This document shows, in pieces, positions 8,312 to 15,835 of a stretch of DNA of 64,000 nucleotides. The DNA is from DATEOR01 sp963841425 (GTDB lineage Bacteria > Actinomycetota > Thermoleophilia > Gaiellales > Gaiellaceae), in assembly GCA_963841425.1 (NCBI GenBank), contig CAWJCL010000001.1:372001-436000 (forward strand), in the 5' to 3' direction. Within the stretch, counting starts at the first letter, position 1; each line of letters opens with the position of its first letter. Position numbers and translations under genes: made by a program. Under the pieces are notes generated by a model. It saw only the letters and a list, made by a program, of their open reading frames with translations, was not told the origin of the DNA and did not search any database.

Positions 8312-9003
8312 CGGACGCTCTCGGAAAGGATCGGGGCAGCGCGCCTGAAGCCCCAGATGGTGCAGTAGACGCCGAGGAAGAGCTCCCACGCCGCTTCCGG
8401 GATGGTGACTAGGCCTTGCAACGAGCGCAGCGTGCTGCTCGGATCGTTTCCGGTGAACAGGATGGCCGTGCCGGTGATGATGAGTAGCGGCCCGCCAATA
8501 AGCCCGAGCCACGGCCACGGCCGCGGCACGAGTTGCGTGCGGTACATCATGTAACCAAGGATCAGTCCGTTCCCCCAGCCGACGACCCAGCCTGGGCCGA
8601 GTAGGAACGTCCAGTCCTTGATCGCCGCGAGCGTGTACGCGATTGTGCCTTCGTTCGCACCCGCGGCCTCGTTGCGCAACGTAATGATCCCGAGCACCGC
8701 GAGGATGCCAACGAGGATGAACGTGCACTCGACGAGCCGCGCCGTCACGTAGCCGATTGACAGATCCTCGAACCGCCGCCTCATGATCGGAACGATCACT
8801 ACCGCGGTGCCGATATTCGCGATAATCAGCAGCAGTTCCAGGAAAGCGCCGAGGAGGATCCGCTTGTCGTGTCCTGCACCGGCGATGTAGCCCACGGGAT
8901 CGTCGAGCACCGGCTGGTACAGGATCAACGCTGGGATCGACGTGGCGAAGGTGATGAGATAGAGCACGCCGAACCAGCGCGCCCTCTTCTGGTCGAGAGT
9001 CAT
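8308..9003 (-). CDS. DUF4386-like membrane protein
   Basis: The 231-residue product fits the DUF4386 family: it starts RARWFGVLYLITFATSIPA, has a YIAGAG-like loop, five or six membrane helices, and ends with a tryptophan-rich helix (AAWELFLGVYCTIWGF). Start ATG 9003 is preceded by a GAGGAAGGGG ribosome site about ten bases away, better than the alternative start near 9105. It is coupled to the next membrane gene by a 4-base overlap. The family has no assigned function. Confidence 0.75.
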   Translation of the reverse strand: MTLDQKRARWFGVLYLITFATSIPALILYQPVLDDPVGYIAGAGHDKRILLGAFLELLLIIANIGTAVVIVPIMRRRFEDLSIGYVTARLVECTFILVGILAVLGIITLRNEAAGANEGTIAYTLAAIKDWTFLLGPGWVVGWGNGLILGYMMYRTQLVPRPWPWLGLIGGPLLIITGTAILFTGNDPSSTLRSLQGLVTIPEAAWELFLGVYCTIWGFRRAAPILSESVR

Positions 9004-9662
9004 GCCGTTAAGACCCCTTCCTCGTCCGGTGGCGGCAGGCCTCCCGCCACGTTGATCAGCGGGCGATCTTACTGCGCGCAACCGCAATTTTCTATTTGCC
9101 GGCAAGCCCAGCTTCCAGTGCCTTTCGAACCTTCCCGCAGCCCACCACCCGTTTCCGGGTGCGGGTGGATGGGACTTGCGGGTGAGCCATCGAGCAAGAC
9201 CATCTCGACTGTCTCATGGAACCCCGAAGGTCATAGGGCGCGCGGCCGGCTTGACCCTGCCGGGTCGAGCGCTCGGCCGCCGCACCCTACGGAGCCCGTT
9301 CGGGAGGCCCATCGCGAGCAGCCAGGAACTTCATCACCACCTCTAGCTCCTCATCCGTGCAGCTGGGACGCTCGCAATAGCCATGCTTCGACGCCCATAG
9401 ACGACGCCCGAGGCGAGCGATCCGCATGGACGTACCGGCCGCTTGACTCAGCCAAGGAGCGACGTAGAAGACCCGCTGGCCGGCCTTCTCACGGAGCCAA
9501 GGTCATGCTCCGCCGCGAACCGGGCGCACGTCCTCGTGGATGAGGAGGAGCTCGACTACGGGAGCCTGCTCGACGACTAGCCGAACCCGGGTTCGTCTGC
9601 CGGAGGAAGGCAGTTGAACGTGGTGACGCGAGCGCCGTGTCGGCTTGGCCCTCTCTAAAGGC
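9004..9662. other. Gap within the element; one possible 46-residue frame
   Basis: No clear gene is seen. The minus-strand frame 9287-9427 encodes a plausible small peptide (MRIARLGRRLWASKHGYCER, then PSCTDEELEVVMKFLAA) and stays open upstream to about 9510. Its composition looks protein-like, but it has no relatives I recognise and no clear ribosome site. The first copy of an 86-base repeat is at 9178-9263. Confidence 0.35.
9178..9263. repeat. 86-bp direct repeat, copy 1
   Basis: This aligns with 11671-11757 with five substitutions and one indel. On the minus strand both copies can encode a similar peptide (ETVEMVL-x-D-x-SPA). The right end carries TTGACC, a possible -35 box. Its nature is unknown. 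Confidence 0.7.
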
Positions 9663-10763
9663 CTACTCAGGCACGGAGACGGCACGGATCCGATGTCGGC
9701 CCGAACCGTTCTCAGCCCATGCGACGCGGTTGCCCTCGATCGAGACATCGATGGGGCGATGCTCTGCCCACAACAGCAGTTGCTTGTGGCCGAGCGGGTC
9801 GATGAGCTTGATGGCGCGGAAAGCTGAATAAACGATCCACTTTCCGGCGATATCCAAGGCGTGGATGCCGCGGGGCCTTACTTGGGTCGATGCGATCTTC
9901 GTTCCGTCCGGAATCGAGTACCGCTCGATCCTCTGCCCTCCATGTGGTGCTGCTTGGACGAGAACGGCGAGGGCGCCGGCTGAGAGCGCAAGAGCACGTA
10001 CTGTCCCCGTCGGCGACACCGTCATGACGGGATCGCCTGTCTTCGCGTTCACGACATTGACCGGCCCGTCTTCGGCAGGGCGTGGCGATGGAAAGAACTT
10101 GGCCGCCTCCTCCCACGGATCGAGCGCGGGGGCGGTCGCCAGTCGTCCTGCGCCCGCGGCAAGGAGCGCTGCGGGCGCCACACCGGGAACAGATACCTGC
10201 TGACCGCCCTTGACGACGCGAGTCACGCGCCCACCGGTGATATTCCAAAGACACGGATGGCAGTCCTCATTCTCCAGGCGGTAGCGGATATGGGAGAAAG
10301 CAAGGAGACGCTTGTCGCCTGCCATCCCGGTCACTTGGCGGCCACCGCCCTTAGGCGACTGCGCGAACGTTCCGAGCTCTGCCAGACGGCCGCCGAGCGC
10401 GGCAGTCCACACGGTGGCGCCTACGCAGTTGCCACACGTGGTCGGCGGGCTGAGGCCGAGCGCCCTCCTCCCGCCGAGGGCGAGGCCGAGGCGGGAAAAG
10501 CACGGGGTGGACCTCGGCATGAAGGAATGCTGCCTCCTCGTCTCCAGATTGCGGATCACGATCGCCTCGCCGCAAGGAAGCTTGGCAGGCGCAACGCGCG
10601 GGACCCAGGAGATGAACCTTCCATCCTGAGCAAACGCCTGGATCCATGTTGGCGAGCGAGCGAGCGTCCGCGTAGCGTCGGCGGCCGACGCCGTCGCTAG
10701 AAAGAGCGCACCCACGAGGGCTGCGAGAATGGCGCGGCGAGCGAGCATGCCCTTCGTAACCAT
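9663..10763 (-). CDS. Secreted protein, propeller-like, unknown function
   Basis: The 366-residue product begins with a signal peptide (MLARRAILAALVGALFLATA, cleavage near ASA-AD). The body has repeated short strands such as GRFISWVPRV, LLAFSHIRYRL, GKWIVYSAFR and NRVAWAENG, which suggest a beta-propeller-like exported protein. Four cysteines occur in two close pairs (TTCGNC and EDCHPC). The start could be GTT-free ATG 10763 or ATG 10748; neither has a strong ribosome site. It is the last gene of the first element, just before attR. Function is unknown. Confidence 0.6.
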   Translation of the reverse strand: MVTKGMLARRAILAALVGALFLATASAADATRTLARSPTWIQAFAQDGRFISWVPRVAPAKLPCGEAIVIRNLETRRQHSFMPRSTPCFSRLGLALGGRRALGLSPPTTCGNCVGATVWTAALGGRLAELGTFAQSPKGGGRQVTGMAGDKRLLAFSHIRYRLENEDCHPCLWNITGGRVTRVVKGGQQVSVPGVAPAALLAAGAGRLATAPALDPWEEAAKFFPSPRPAEDGPVNVVNAKTGDPVMTVSPTGTVRALALSAGALAVLVQAAPHGGQRIERYSIPDGTKIASTQVRPRGIHALDIAGKWIVYSAFRAIKLIDPLGHKQLLLWAEHRPIDVSIEGNRVAWAENGSGRHRIRAVSVPE

Positions 10764-10846
10764 TTCATATTGGCCAGGAACGCTCAGGGACCGCAGATCT
10801 ATCGGCATACCTCGGCAGCCGAAAACCTGCGATTTGCAGGGGCGTG

Positions 10847-10886
10847 CGAATCCCGTATGCGCCTCCTGTGCATCCGGCTGGAATCC
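10847..10886 (+). repeat. Right attachment site (attR) of the tRNA-Glu element
   Basis: 21 bases are identical to the tRNA-Glu T-loop and acceptor end (6980-7000), followed by GCATCCGGCTG and AATCC as at attL. The tRNA body is absent upstream. The element between the copies is 3,867 bp. Confidence 0.8.
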
Positions 10887-11042
10887 AAGATTCTCGCCGC
10901 ATCCCATGGACAGTCGCTCGGACGCGGCGACGCATACCCCTTCAACGATCGCTGCGCGCGTTCCGGTGAGACCAAGGCGTTCATGGTTAAACGCGCCGAA
11001 GTCACGGGCACTCGCGGTGAGCGCGAAGCCGCACAAGCGCTC

Positions 11043-11070
11043 TGGACGCTGTCCCTAAGAGCCTTTCAAG
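11043..11070 (+). repeat. 28-bp direct repeat, copy B
   Basis: This is the partner of 7532-7559, with one mismatch (G for A at the 19th position). Confidence 0.65.
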
Positions 11071-11272
11071 TCGGGCAGGCAGCGCCTCTTATCGTGGTCA
11101 GTCCGAGAGAGGCGCGTAACCGAGCTGCTCAAGCGTTGTGGGCGACGAACGCGTGCCCATCCTGGTTCAGATGGGTGTAGTCGACGCGGCCACACGGACT
11201 GTCGGCGCAGAAGTCCCATACGCGGTCGCTTCCTCAGCTCTTCATTCCTGAGAGCCCGATCCGACTCCAGGA

Positions 11273-11572
11273 CGCCTCGACCTCCGGGGCGCTCTCGTCC
11301 TCGCGGTCGGACTCGTATTGCCGCTGATTGCGATCTCGCAGGCGCCGCACGTGGGTTGGAGCAGCGCGCGGACGCTCGTCCTGATCGGAGCGGGGGTCGC
11401 GATCCTCGCGTTCTGGGTCGTTCTCGAGCAGCGCACGCCGCAGCCGCTCGCCGACATCGAGGCCCTGGCGAAGACACCGTGCTCATGACGAACATCGCCA
11501 CGCTGCTCGTCGGCTTCGGATGTTCGGCTCCTTCATTCTGATCCCGACGCTCGCACATGCGCCTGGACGGGG
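11273..11572 (+). pseudogene. MFS drug transporter (DHA2/EmrB-QacA type), internal fragment
   Basis: The first frame reads RLDLRGALVLAVGLVLPLIA, then a polar link and VLIGAGVAILAFWVVLEQRT, matching the middle of 14-helix DHA2 efflux proteins, and stops at 11486. The continuation MTNIATLLVGFG is in a second frame (from 11483) and MFGSFILIPTLA in a third (from about 11519). Two frameshifts plus loss of both ends show a dead gene. It is probably cargo of a decayed second element. Confidence 0.75.
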
Positions 11573-11924
11573 CGCGGCCGGGCGATGCCATGCCATTGTC
11601 TGCCCACCGTATGAGCTGCACGACTTCTCACAAGCGAGAACACGAGGCTGAGCTTTCCGGTCAGAATCCCGCGGGTGAGTCATCGAACAAGACCATCTCG
11701 ACTGTCTCATAGAGCCCCGGAGGTCCATAGGGCGCGCGGCCGGCTTGACCCTGCCGGCGAAGGTTACGATCCCGTCGTGGATCCGGCGACGAGATTGCGG
11801 TCAGACGCGACGGCCGCCGCGCGTGATGAACGCGGGCGCCGAAGCTGCTTTCGAGACGGTCCTCGGTGAGCCGCTTCAAGGTCCGGCGCAGCGTGCACAC
11901 CGCTACGACTTGGAGGTGCACGGA
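11573..11924. other. Gap upstream of the cupin gene
   Basis: No gene is seen. It holds copy 2 of the 86-base repeat, whose end (TTGACC at 11745) may supply a -35 box for the cupin gene. Confidence 0.4.
11671..11757. repeat. 86-bp direct repeat, copy 2
   Basis: This is about 93% identical to 9178-9263, with one extra base. It lies 167 bases before the cupin start. Confidence 0.7.
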
Positions 11925-12389
11925 ATGATTCGTCAGAACCTGTTCTCCGAGGAATGGGATGGAGCCGACGAAGAAGAGGGGACCCGGCATCGGGTCTTCT
12001 GGCGGCCGGACTACGCGCGGATGGGAGCGACGCAGTACGAGCTGGCCCCAGACGCGCCGGGGATGCGGATGCATATGCACTTCGGAGCCGAAGAGATGTT
12101 CTTCGTCCTGAGCGGTCGTCCCGTCTTCCGAAACCAGCAAGGCGAAGAGGAGCTAGCTCCGGGCGACTTCGTCTTCTGCCCCGACGGACGTGCTGGACTA
12201 CACGCGTTCAGCAACCCCACCGAAGAACCCGCTCAGATCCTCGCGATCAGTGCCGGGAGCTTCCCGGACGTCGTCGCCTACCCCGAACATGGGTATGCGT
12301 GGGTGGCGACTCGCGATCCCGATCCCGAGCTACTCGCGAAGGGCGACGACCCGGGCATCATCGCTCGCTTCGAGATCCCGATCGAGTAG
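11925..12389 (+). CDS. Cupin-domain protein
   Basis: The 154-residue product has the two cupin motifs: GMRMHMHFGAEEMFFVLSGR, with metal-ligand-like His and Glu, and LAPGDFVFCPDGRAGLHAF, with a later His. It belongs with the cytosolic single-cupin proteins that begin with an LFxxEWD segment. I chose ATG 11925 because a GGAGGT ribosome site lies seven bases upstream; ATG 11826 is possible but would add 33 unconserved residues. The ligand or reaction is unknown. Confidence 0.75.
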   Translation: MIRQNLFSEEWDGADEEEGTRHRVFWRPDYARMGATQYELAPDAPGMRMHMHFGAEEMFFVLSGRPVFRNQQGEEELAPGDFVFCPDGRAGLHAFSNPTEEPAQILAISAGSFPDVVAYPEHGYAWVATRDPDPELLAKGDDPGIIARFEIPIE

Positions 12390-12390
12390 A

Positions 12391-12543
12391 TCAAGAGCCC
12401 TCGACCTCGTCGCTCGCCTCCAAGACCATCTCATCGAGGATTCGTAAGACGATCTCCTTGGACGTCGACTCGGGCCAGTCTTCGGCGATCCGGCGGCGAA
12501 GATCTCTCAGCTGTTCCCGGCGGGTGTCCGCCGAGGCGCCCAT
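12391..12543 (-). CDS. Small acidic protein, 50 residues
   Basis: The frame encodes a charged, helix-prone peptide (QLRDLRRRIAEDWPESTSKE, then IVLRILDEMVLEASDE). ATG 12543 has a GGGAG ribosome site six bases upstream. It lies 34 bases downstream of the CxC protein gene on the same strand and is probably cotranscribed with it. It is convergent with the cupin gene with a one-base gap. No family is recognised. Confidence 0.5.
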   Translation of the reverse strand: MGASADTRREQLRDLRRRIAEDWPESTSKEIVLRILDEMVLEASDEVEGS

Positions 12544-12577
12544 CGAGTCTCCCGTCGACACTGAGACCGAAACCGTG

Positions 12578-12907
12578 CTACTCGGCTCGTCGGGGGTCGC
12601 GTTCGCGCACGACTCTGGCAGCTTCGCCGAACTTCTCGACGATGGCGTAGTGGCCATTCGTCTCGACGACGCGCTCGAACTCGGAGAACTCGTGCCCGGG
12701 CTTGATCGGGAAGCGAACGGGCGACGATCGAATCGACTCGTACTCTGCAAGCGAAAGCGAAATCGTGTCGATGCACCCAGTATTCGCGCATTCGCAGAGG
12801 AACTCGGGGTGCGCCGCGTCCTCGGCTAGTTGTTCGATGCGCTCGTTGACCTCGCGGATCAGCGCCTGATTCTGCGCCCCTTTTGTGGCATCGATCGGCA
12901 TTGCCAT
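12578..12907 (-). CDS. CxC small protein, paralogue 1
   Basis: This 109-residue protein has no known function. It has an N-terminal helix (NQALIREVNERIEQLAED), a FLCECANTGC cysteine cluster (three Cys), then SLSLAEYESIRSSPVRFPI, PGHEFSEFERVVE and a Tyr/Val-rich strand (HYAIVEKFGEAARVV). The same order of motifs occurs in the gene at 13792, so the two are paralogues. The cysteines suggest metal binding (inference). Start ATG 12907 follows a GAAGGAG ribosome site. Confidence 0.7.
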   Translation of the reverse strand: MAMPIDATKGAQNQALIREVNERIEQLAEDAAHPEFLCECANTGCIDTISLSLAEYESIRSSPVRFPIKPGHEFSEFERVVETNGHYAIVEKFGEAARVVRERDPRRAE

Positions 12908-13107
12908 CGCGATCTCCTTCGGTTGTGGAGCTTCCGCTCCGCCGAAGAAGCGCCTCCGACGAACTCGCCGGTGTACCGGCTTTAGTCGTAATGAGGTGGG
13001 CGCGAGGGACGAACCACCGCGACGGTCCGTCCAGAGTAGCACCTGTTGTCCGTTTCTCTCCCCGGCTCCGACCCCGGCGGGCTCGCCCCGCAGCTGTCCC
13101 TTCCAAG

Positions 13108-13143
13108 AGCGAGAACGGCGGCTTGCGAGCCGCCGTTCTCGCT
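13108..13143 (-). terminator. Perfect 15-bp hairpin after the PRC-barrel gene
   Basis: AGCGAGAACGGCGGC (13108-13122) pairs fully with 13129-13143 across a 6-base loop. On the minus strand it lies 10 bases after the PRC-barrel stop codon, as expected of an intrinsic terminator, though without a clear U-tract. Confidence 0.7.
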
Positions 13144-13153
13144 GTTCATCCCC

Positions 13154-13549
13154 TTAGAAGGAGCTCGAGTGGTTGCCCGTCTCTTCGCCGTAGTAGTAGG
13201 AGCCGACGCGCGAGCGGTAGTCCTCGTTGCGGTACACACTCTCGTCGAACTCAGGCGCATCTTTGATCTCGTCCTTCGTGCGGTCGACGTACACCGTCTG
13301 CGAATCGAGGTCGACGCGCTGGATCACCGCGGCCGGAAGCATGACCTTCTTACCGAAGATCCACGGGCCGGTATCGACGACGATAAAGCTTGAGCCGACG
13401 TCGTAGGTCGCCTCGTCGATCTTGCCGATGCCTCCGTCCGTCGCTTCGATATCAAAACCAACGAGGTCGACTCCTCGGGTCATGTCGACACCGAGAGTGT
13501 CTAGGTCCCGATAGGTCCACGGGTCAGTCGTGGTGTATGAACGTTCCAC
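13154..13549 (-). CDS. PRC-barrel domain protein
   Basis: The 131-residue product has a PRC-barrel core: VGFDIEATDGGIGKIDEATY, SSFIVVDTGPWIFGKKVMLP and a strand VYVDRTKDEIKDAPEFD. PRC-barrel proteins of this size occur in actinobacterial stress gene clusters and may bind RNA or protein. The C-terminus is rich in Tyr and Ser. The start is GTG 13549 with a GAGGAGG site eight bases upstream. A terminator hairpin follows. The gene lies in the small-gene cluster and its partner is unknown. Confidence 0.8.
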   Translation of the reverse strand: MERSYTTTDPWTYRDLDTLGVDMTRGVDLVGFDIEATDGGIGKIDEATYDVGSSFIVVDTGPWIFGKKVMLPAAVIQRVDLDSQTVYVDRTKDEIKDAPEFDESVYRNEDYRSRVGSYYYGEETGNHSSSF

Positions 13550-13577
13550 AGGTGGTTCCTCCTCTGTTTCCGACTGG

Positions 13578-13646
13578 TTAGAAGACGAAGACGATCAGCA
13601 GCACGATCAGCAGAACCAGGAGCAGCGTTCCAAGACCGATGTACAT
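13578..13646 (-). CDS. 22-residue single-span membrane peptide
   Basis: ATG 13646, preceded by AGGGGG, opens a 22-codon frame that is almost entirely hydrophobic (MYIGLGTLLLVLLIVLLIVF). It would form one membrane helix. It lies 28 bases upstream of the PRC-barrel start in the same direction, so both may share a transcript. Similar tiny hydrophobic peptides accompany stress operons in actinobacteria. Coding status is inferred from start, ribosome site and composition only. Confidence 0.5.
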   Translation of the reverse strand: MYIGLGTLLLVLLIVLLIVFVF

Positions 13647-13791
13647 GAGACCCCCTTTCGCCGCCTGCCCCCGGGGGGTACCCGGCCAGGACGAAGCCAA
13701 CACATGGCTCCCCGCCGAGCTGGACTGCCCCGGCTTGAGCGGGCCGCCGAGGTACTTGTCGGATCGTCGCTGGGGACGTAGAACTCACTCC

Positions 13792-14157
13792 GTGGAACCT
13801 CGTCGGGAGCGGCAAGCGCGAAACGAGGCGCTTCTTCGCCGCGTGAATGAACAGATTGAGCGCGTGGACAAGGCCACTCAAAAAGCGGGTCTCAGCGAAG
13901 ACACCACCTTCGAGTTCATGTGCGAGTGTGGGAGAGCGAACGGGACTGACGTCGGCTGCGAAGAGCACGTCGAAATGACGCTCGCTGAGTACGAGGACGT
14001 CCGGTCGCAGGACGACCGCTTTGCGCTCGTCCCCGGACATGAAACGCAGGAGCTCGAGGAAGTCGTGCACCGAACCGAGAGATATGTCGTCGTCGACAAG
14101 AAGCCGGAAGCTGAGCCACTCGTCGAGGACGATCCTCGCGGGGCCTCTGCGAGCTAA
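13792..14157 (+). CDS. CxC small protein, paralogue 2
   Basis: This 121-residue protein is a paralogue of the gene at 12578. It shares the helix NEALLRRVNEQIERVD, the cluster FMCECGRANGTDVGC (three Cys with a longer spacer), MTLAEYEDVRSQDDRFALV, PGHETQELEEVV and YVVVDKK. GTG 13792 is the most likely start; no strong ribosome site is seen. It faces away from the first paralogue, with the PRC-barrel operon between them. Function is unknown; metal binding is an inference. Confidence 0.65.
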   Translation: MEPRRERQARNEALLRRVNEQIERVDKATQKAGLSEDTTFEFMCECGRANGTDVGCEEHVEMTLAEYEDVRSQDDRFALVPGHETQELEEVVHRTERYVVVDKKPEAEPLVEDDPRGASAS

Positions 14158-14228
14158 GTTCAAGGCCTCGTGAAGTTGAGAGCTCGCCCGCCCCTACGGA
14201 CGAGCTCTGCGGTCCCGTTCCGACGCGC

Positions 14229-14588
14229 CTAACGAGCGGACGCGCTCTTTCGCCGCTGGGTTGTCCGGCCTGCGGACTTCCGCGTGGATGGACGGTTGCT
14301 CGACGCCGAGCTGCTTTTTTGTCCCGTGGTCTGCTGGACACGATCCACCAAATCCTCGGGCAGGTCAGAGGCGCGTTCCTTCGCCTGATTCATGACGTTC
14401 TTTGCTTGGCGTGTGAAGGAGCGATTCGTCATGAGCGCATAAAGGCCGGCGCCGGTCGCAGGAAGCAAGAGCCAGCGCGCCGACATCCCTCCTCGCCGAA
14501 CCTTCTTCCCCTGGGCCGCGTCAGCAACGGCGGATGTTCGCTCGGCCAAATCGATCACCCGCTCTGAGAACTTATGTACGTCTGCCAT
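14229..14588 (-). CDS. Small protein with one membrane segment, unknown function
   Basis: The 119-residue product has an amphipathic start (HKFSERVIDLAERTSAVAD), one hydrophobic segment (WLLLPATGAGLYALM, about residues 39-54) and a Ser/Arg/Lys-rich tail likely to be disordered. ATG 14588 has a GAGGAGGGG ribosome site just upstream. It is the last gene before the conserved chromosome resumes. Confidence 0.6.
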   Translation of the reverse strand: MADVHKFSERVIDLAERTSAVADAAQGKKVRRGGMSARWLLLPATGAGLYALMTNRSFTRQAKNVMNQAKERASDLPEDLVDRVQQTTGQKSSSASSNRPSTRKSAGRTTQRRKSASAR

Positions 14589-14809
14589 GTTCCCCTCCTC
14601 GGATCAAGGACGAAATAGGCCCATTCCCTCGACCCGAACAAGCAAACGCCACAAGCCGCGCTGACGACGTGCCCACCCCACAGCGGCCAACGTAAAACGA
14701 GCCGCGACGGCACATGCTTCGTGAAGGCCCTCGCCGCCGCCGGCGGCCAGCTCCGCTACTCGCCGGCCGGAAACCGCTACGCCGCCCGGGCGCCCGCTAC
14801 ATTCAGTCT

Positions 14810-15835
14810 ATGGACGACGTAAGGGGCTTTCTCGACGCGTGCCAGGCGTTCTTCGACACGATCACCTCGGTCGCGTTCTGGCCGCTCCTCCTCGCGGTCT
14901 CGCTGCACGTCCTCAAGCTTCTCCTGAGAGGCCGCGCCTGGCAGAACATCCTGCGCGCGTCGTACCCGGGCGAGCGGGTCCCATACTGGGGCGTCTTCGG
15001 CTCCTACATGGCCGGCGTGGGGGTCAACTCGATCGCGCCCGCGCGCGGCGGCGACGTCGTGAAGCTCTACCTGGTCAAACGGCAGGTGAGGGACTCGAGC
15101 TATCCGACCCTCGCCTCGAGTCTCGTGGTCGAGACGCTCTTCGACTTCGTCGTCGCATCCATCCTCTTCCTCTGGGCGATCAAGCTGGGAATCCTCCCGG
15201 GAATCCCTGACCTACCTGCGCTCCCGGCCTTCGACTGGGCATTCGTCATTCGCCACCCCGTCATCGCCGCTTTCATCGGCTGCGTGCTCATCGGACTCGC
15301 CATCATCGGGGCGGCCTGGGCCTCCCGCCATGTGAACCACTTCAGGGAGAAGCTCGCCCAGGGCTTCGCCATCCTCCGCGACCGCCGCGCCTTCCTCACC
15401 GGAGTCGTGACGTGGCAAGCGGCGAGCTGGCTCGCGCGCGGCGCCGGGGTCTACTTCTTTCTCGAGGCTTTCCACATCCCGGCGAGCGTGCAGGCGACGG
15501 TCACCGTCCTCGTCGTCCAGGGGCTTTCGACGCTCCTCCCGTTCACACCCGGAGGAGCGGGAACGCAGCAGGCGGTGCTCGTCTTCGCCTTCAGCGGGAC
15601 TGCGGCCGCGAGCACCGTGCTCGGCTTCAGCGTCGGGATGCAGCTCGTGACCACCGCCGTGAACGTCCTGCTCGGCTTCGGGGCGATCGCCGTCATGCTC
15701 CGCACCCTTCGCTGGCGGCAGCACGTCTTCGCCGACGAGGGGCTCAAGGCGGCGACGGGCGCCGAGCCGCCCGGCTCGGACCCGGCGGCCCCGCCCTCAC
15801 CCTCTGCACTTCCAGGCCGTGCGAACGGCGTATGA
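14810..15835 (+). CDS. Flippase-like integral membrane protein (UPF0104/LPG-synthase TM family)
   Basis: This 341-residue protein has about eight helices and the family landmarks PARGGDVVKLYLVKR near the N-terminus and LPFTPGGAGTQQAVLVFAF near the C-terminus. It belongs to the lysylphosphatidylglycerol synthase transmembrane region/flippase-like family (COG0392) without the synthase domain. Such proteins are thought to act on polyprenyl- or phospholipids. ATG 14810 fits the usual start; 32 codons upstream in frame are not protein-like. It overlaps the next gene as ATGA. Confidence 0.8.
   Translation: MDDVRGFLDACQAFFDTITSVAFWPLLLAVSLHVLKLLLRGRAWQNILRASYPGERVPYWGVFGSYMAGVGVNSIAPARGGDVVKLYLVKRQVRDSSYPTLASSLVVETLFDFVVASILFLWAIKLGILPGIPDLPALPAFDWAFVIRHPVIAAFIGCVLIGLAIIGAAWASRHVNHFREKLAQGFAILRDRRAFLTGVVTWQAASWLARGAGVYFFLEAFHIPASVQATVTVLVVQGLSTLLPFTPGGAGTQQAVLVFAFSGTAAASTVLGFSVGMQLVTTAVNVLLGFGAIAVMLRTLRWRQHVFADEGLKAATGAEPPGSDPAAPPSPSALPGRANGV

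Larger units (their letters stand above)
10764..11272. other. Gap with right attachment site and second integrase tail
   Basis: No intact gene. It contains the second tRNA-Glu 3'-end copy (10847-10886), a minus-strand stretch whose translation (AASERLS...LGFQPDA) resembles the integrase tail at attL (AVRDLSRGLGLQPDA), and copy B of the 28-base repeat. Confidence 0.5.

Noticed and set aside
7589..8728. Longer version of the second DUF4386-pair gene starting near 8728
   Set aside because: The extra part is antisense-like in composition and lies over the DUF4386 gene; ATG 8311 gives an ATGA overlap.
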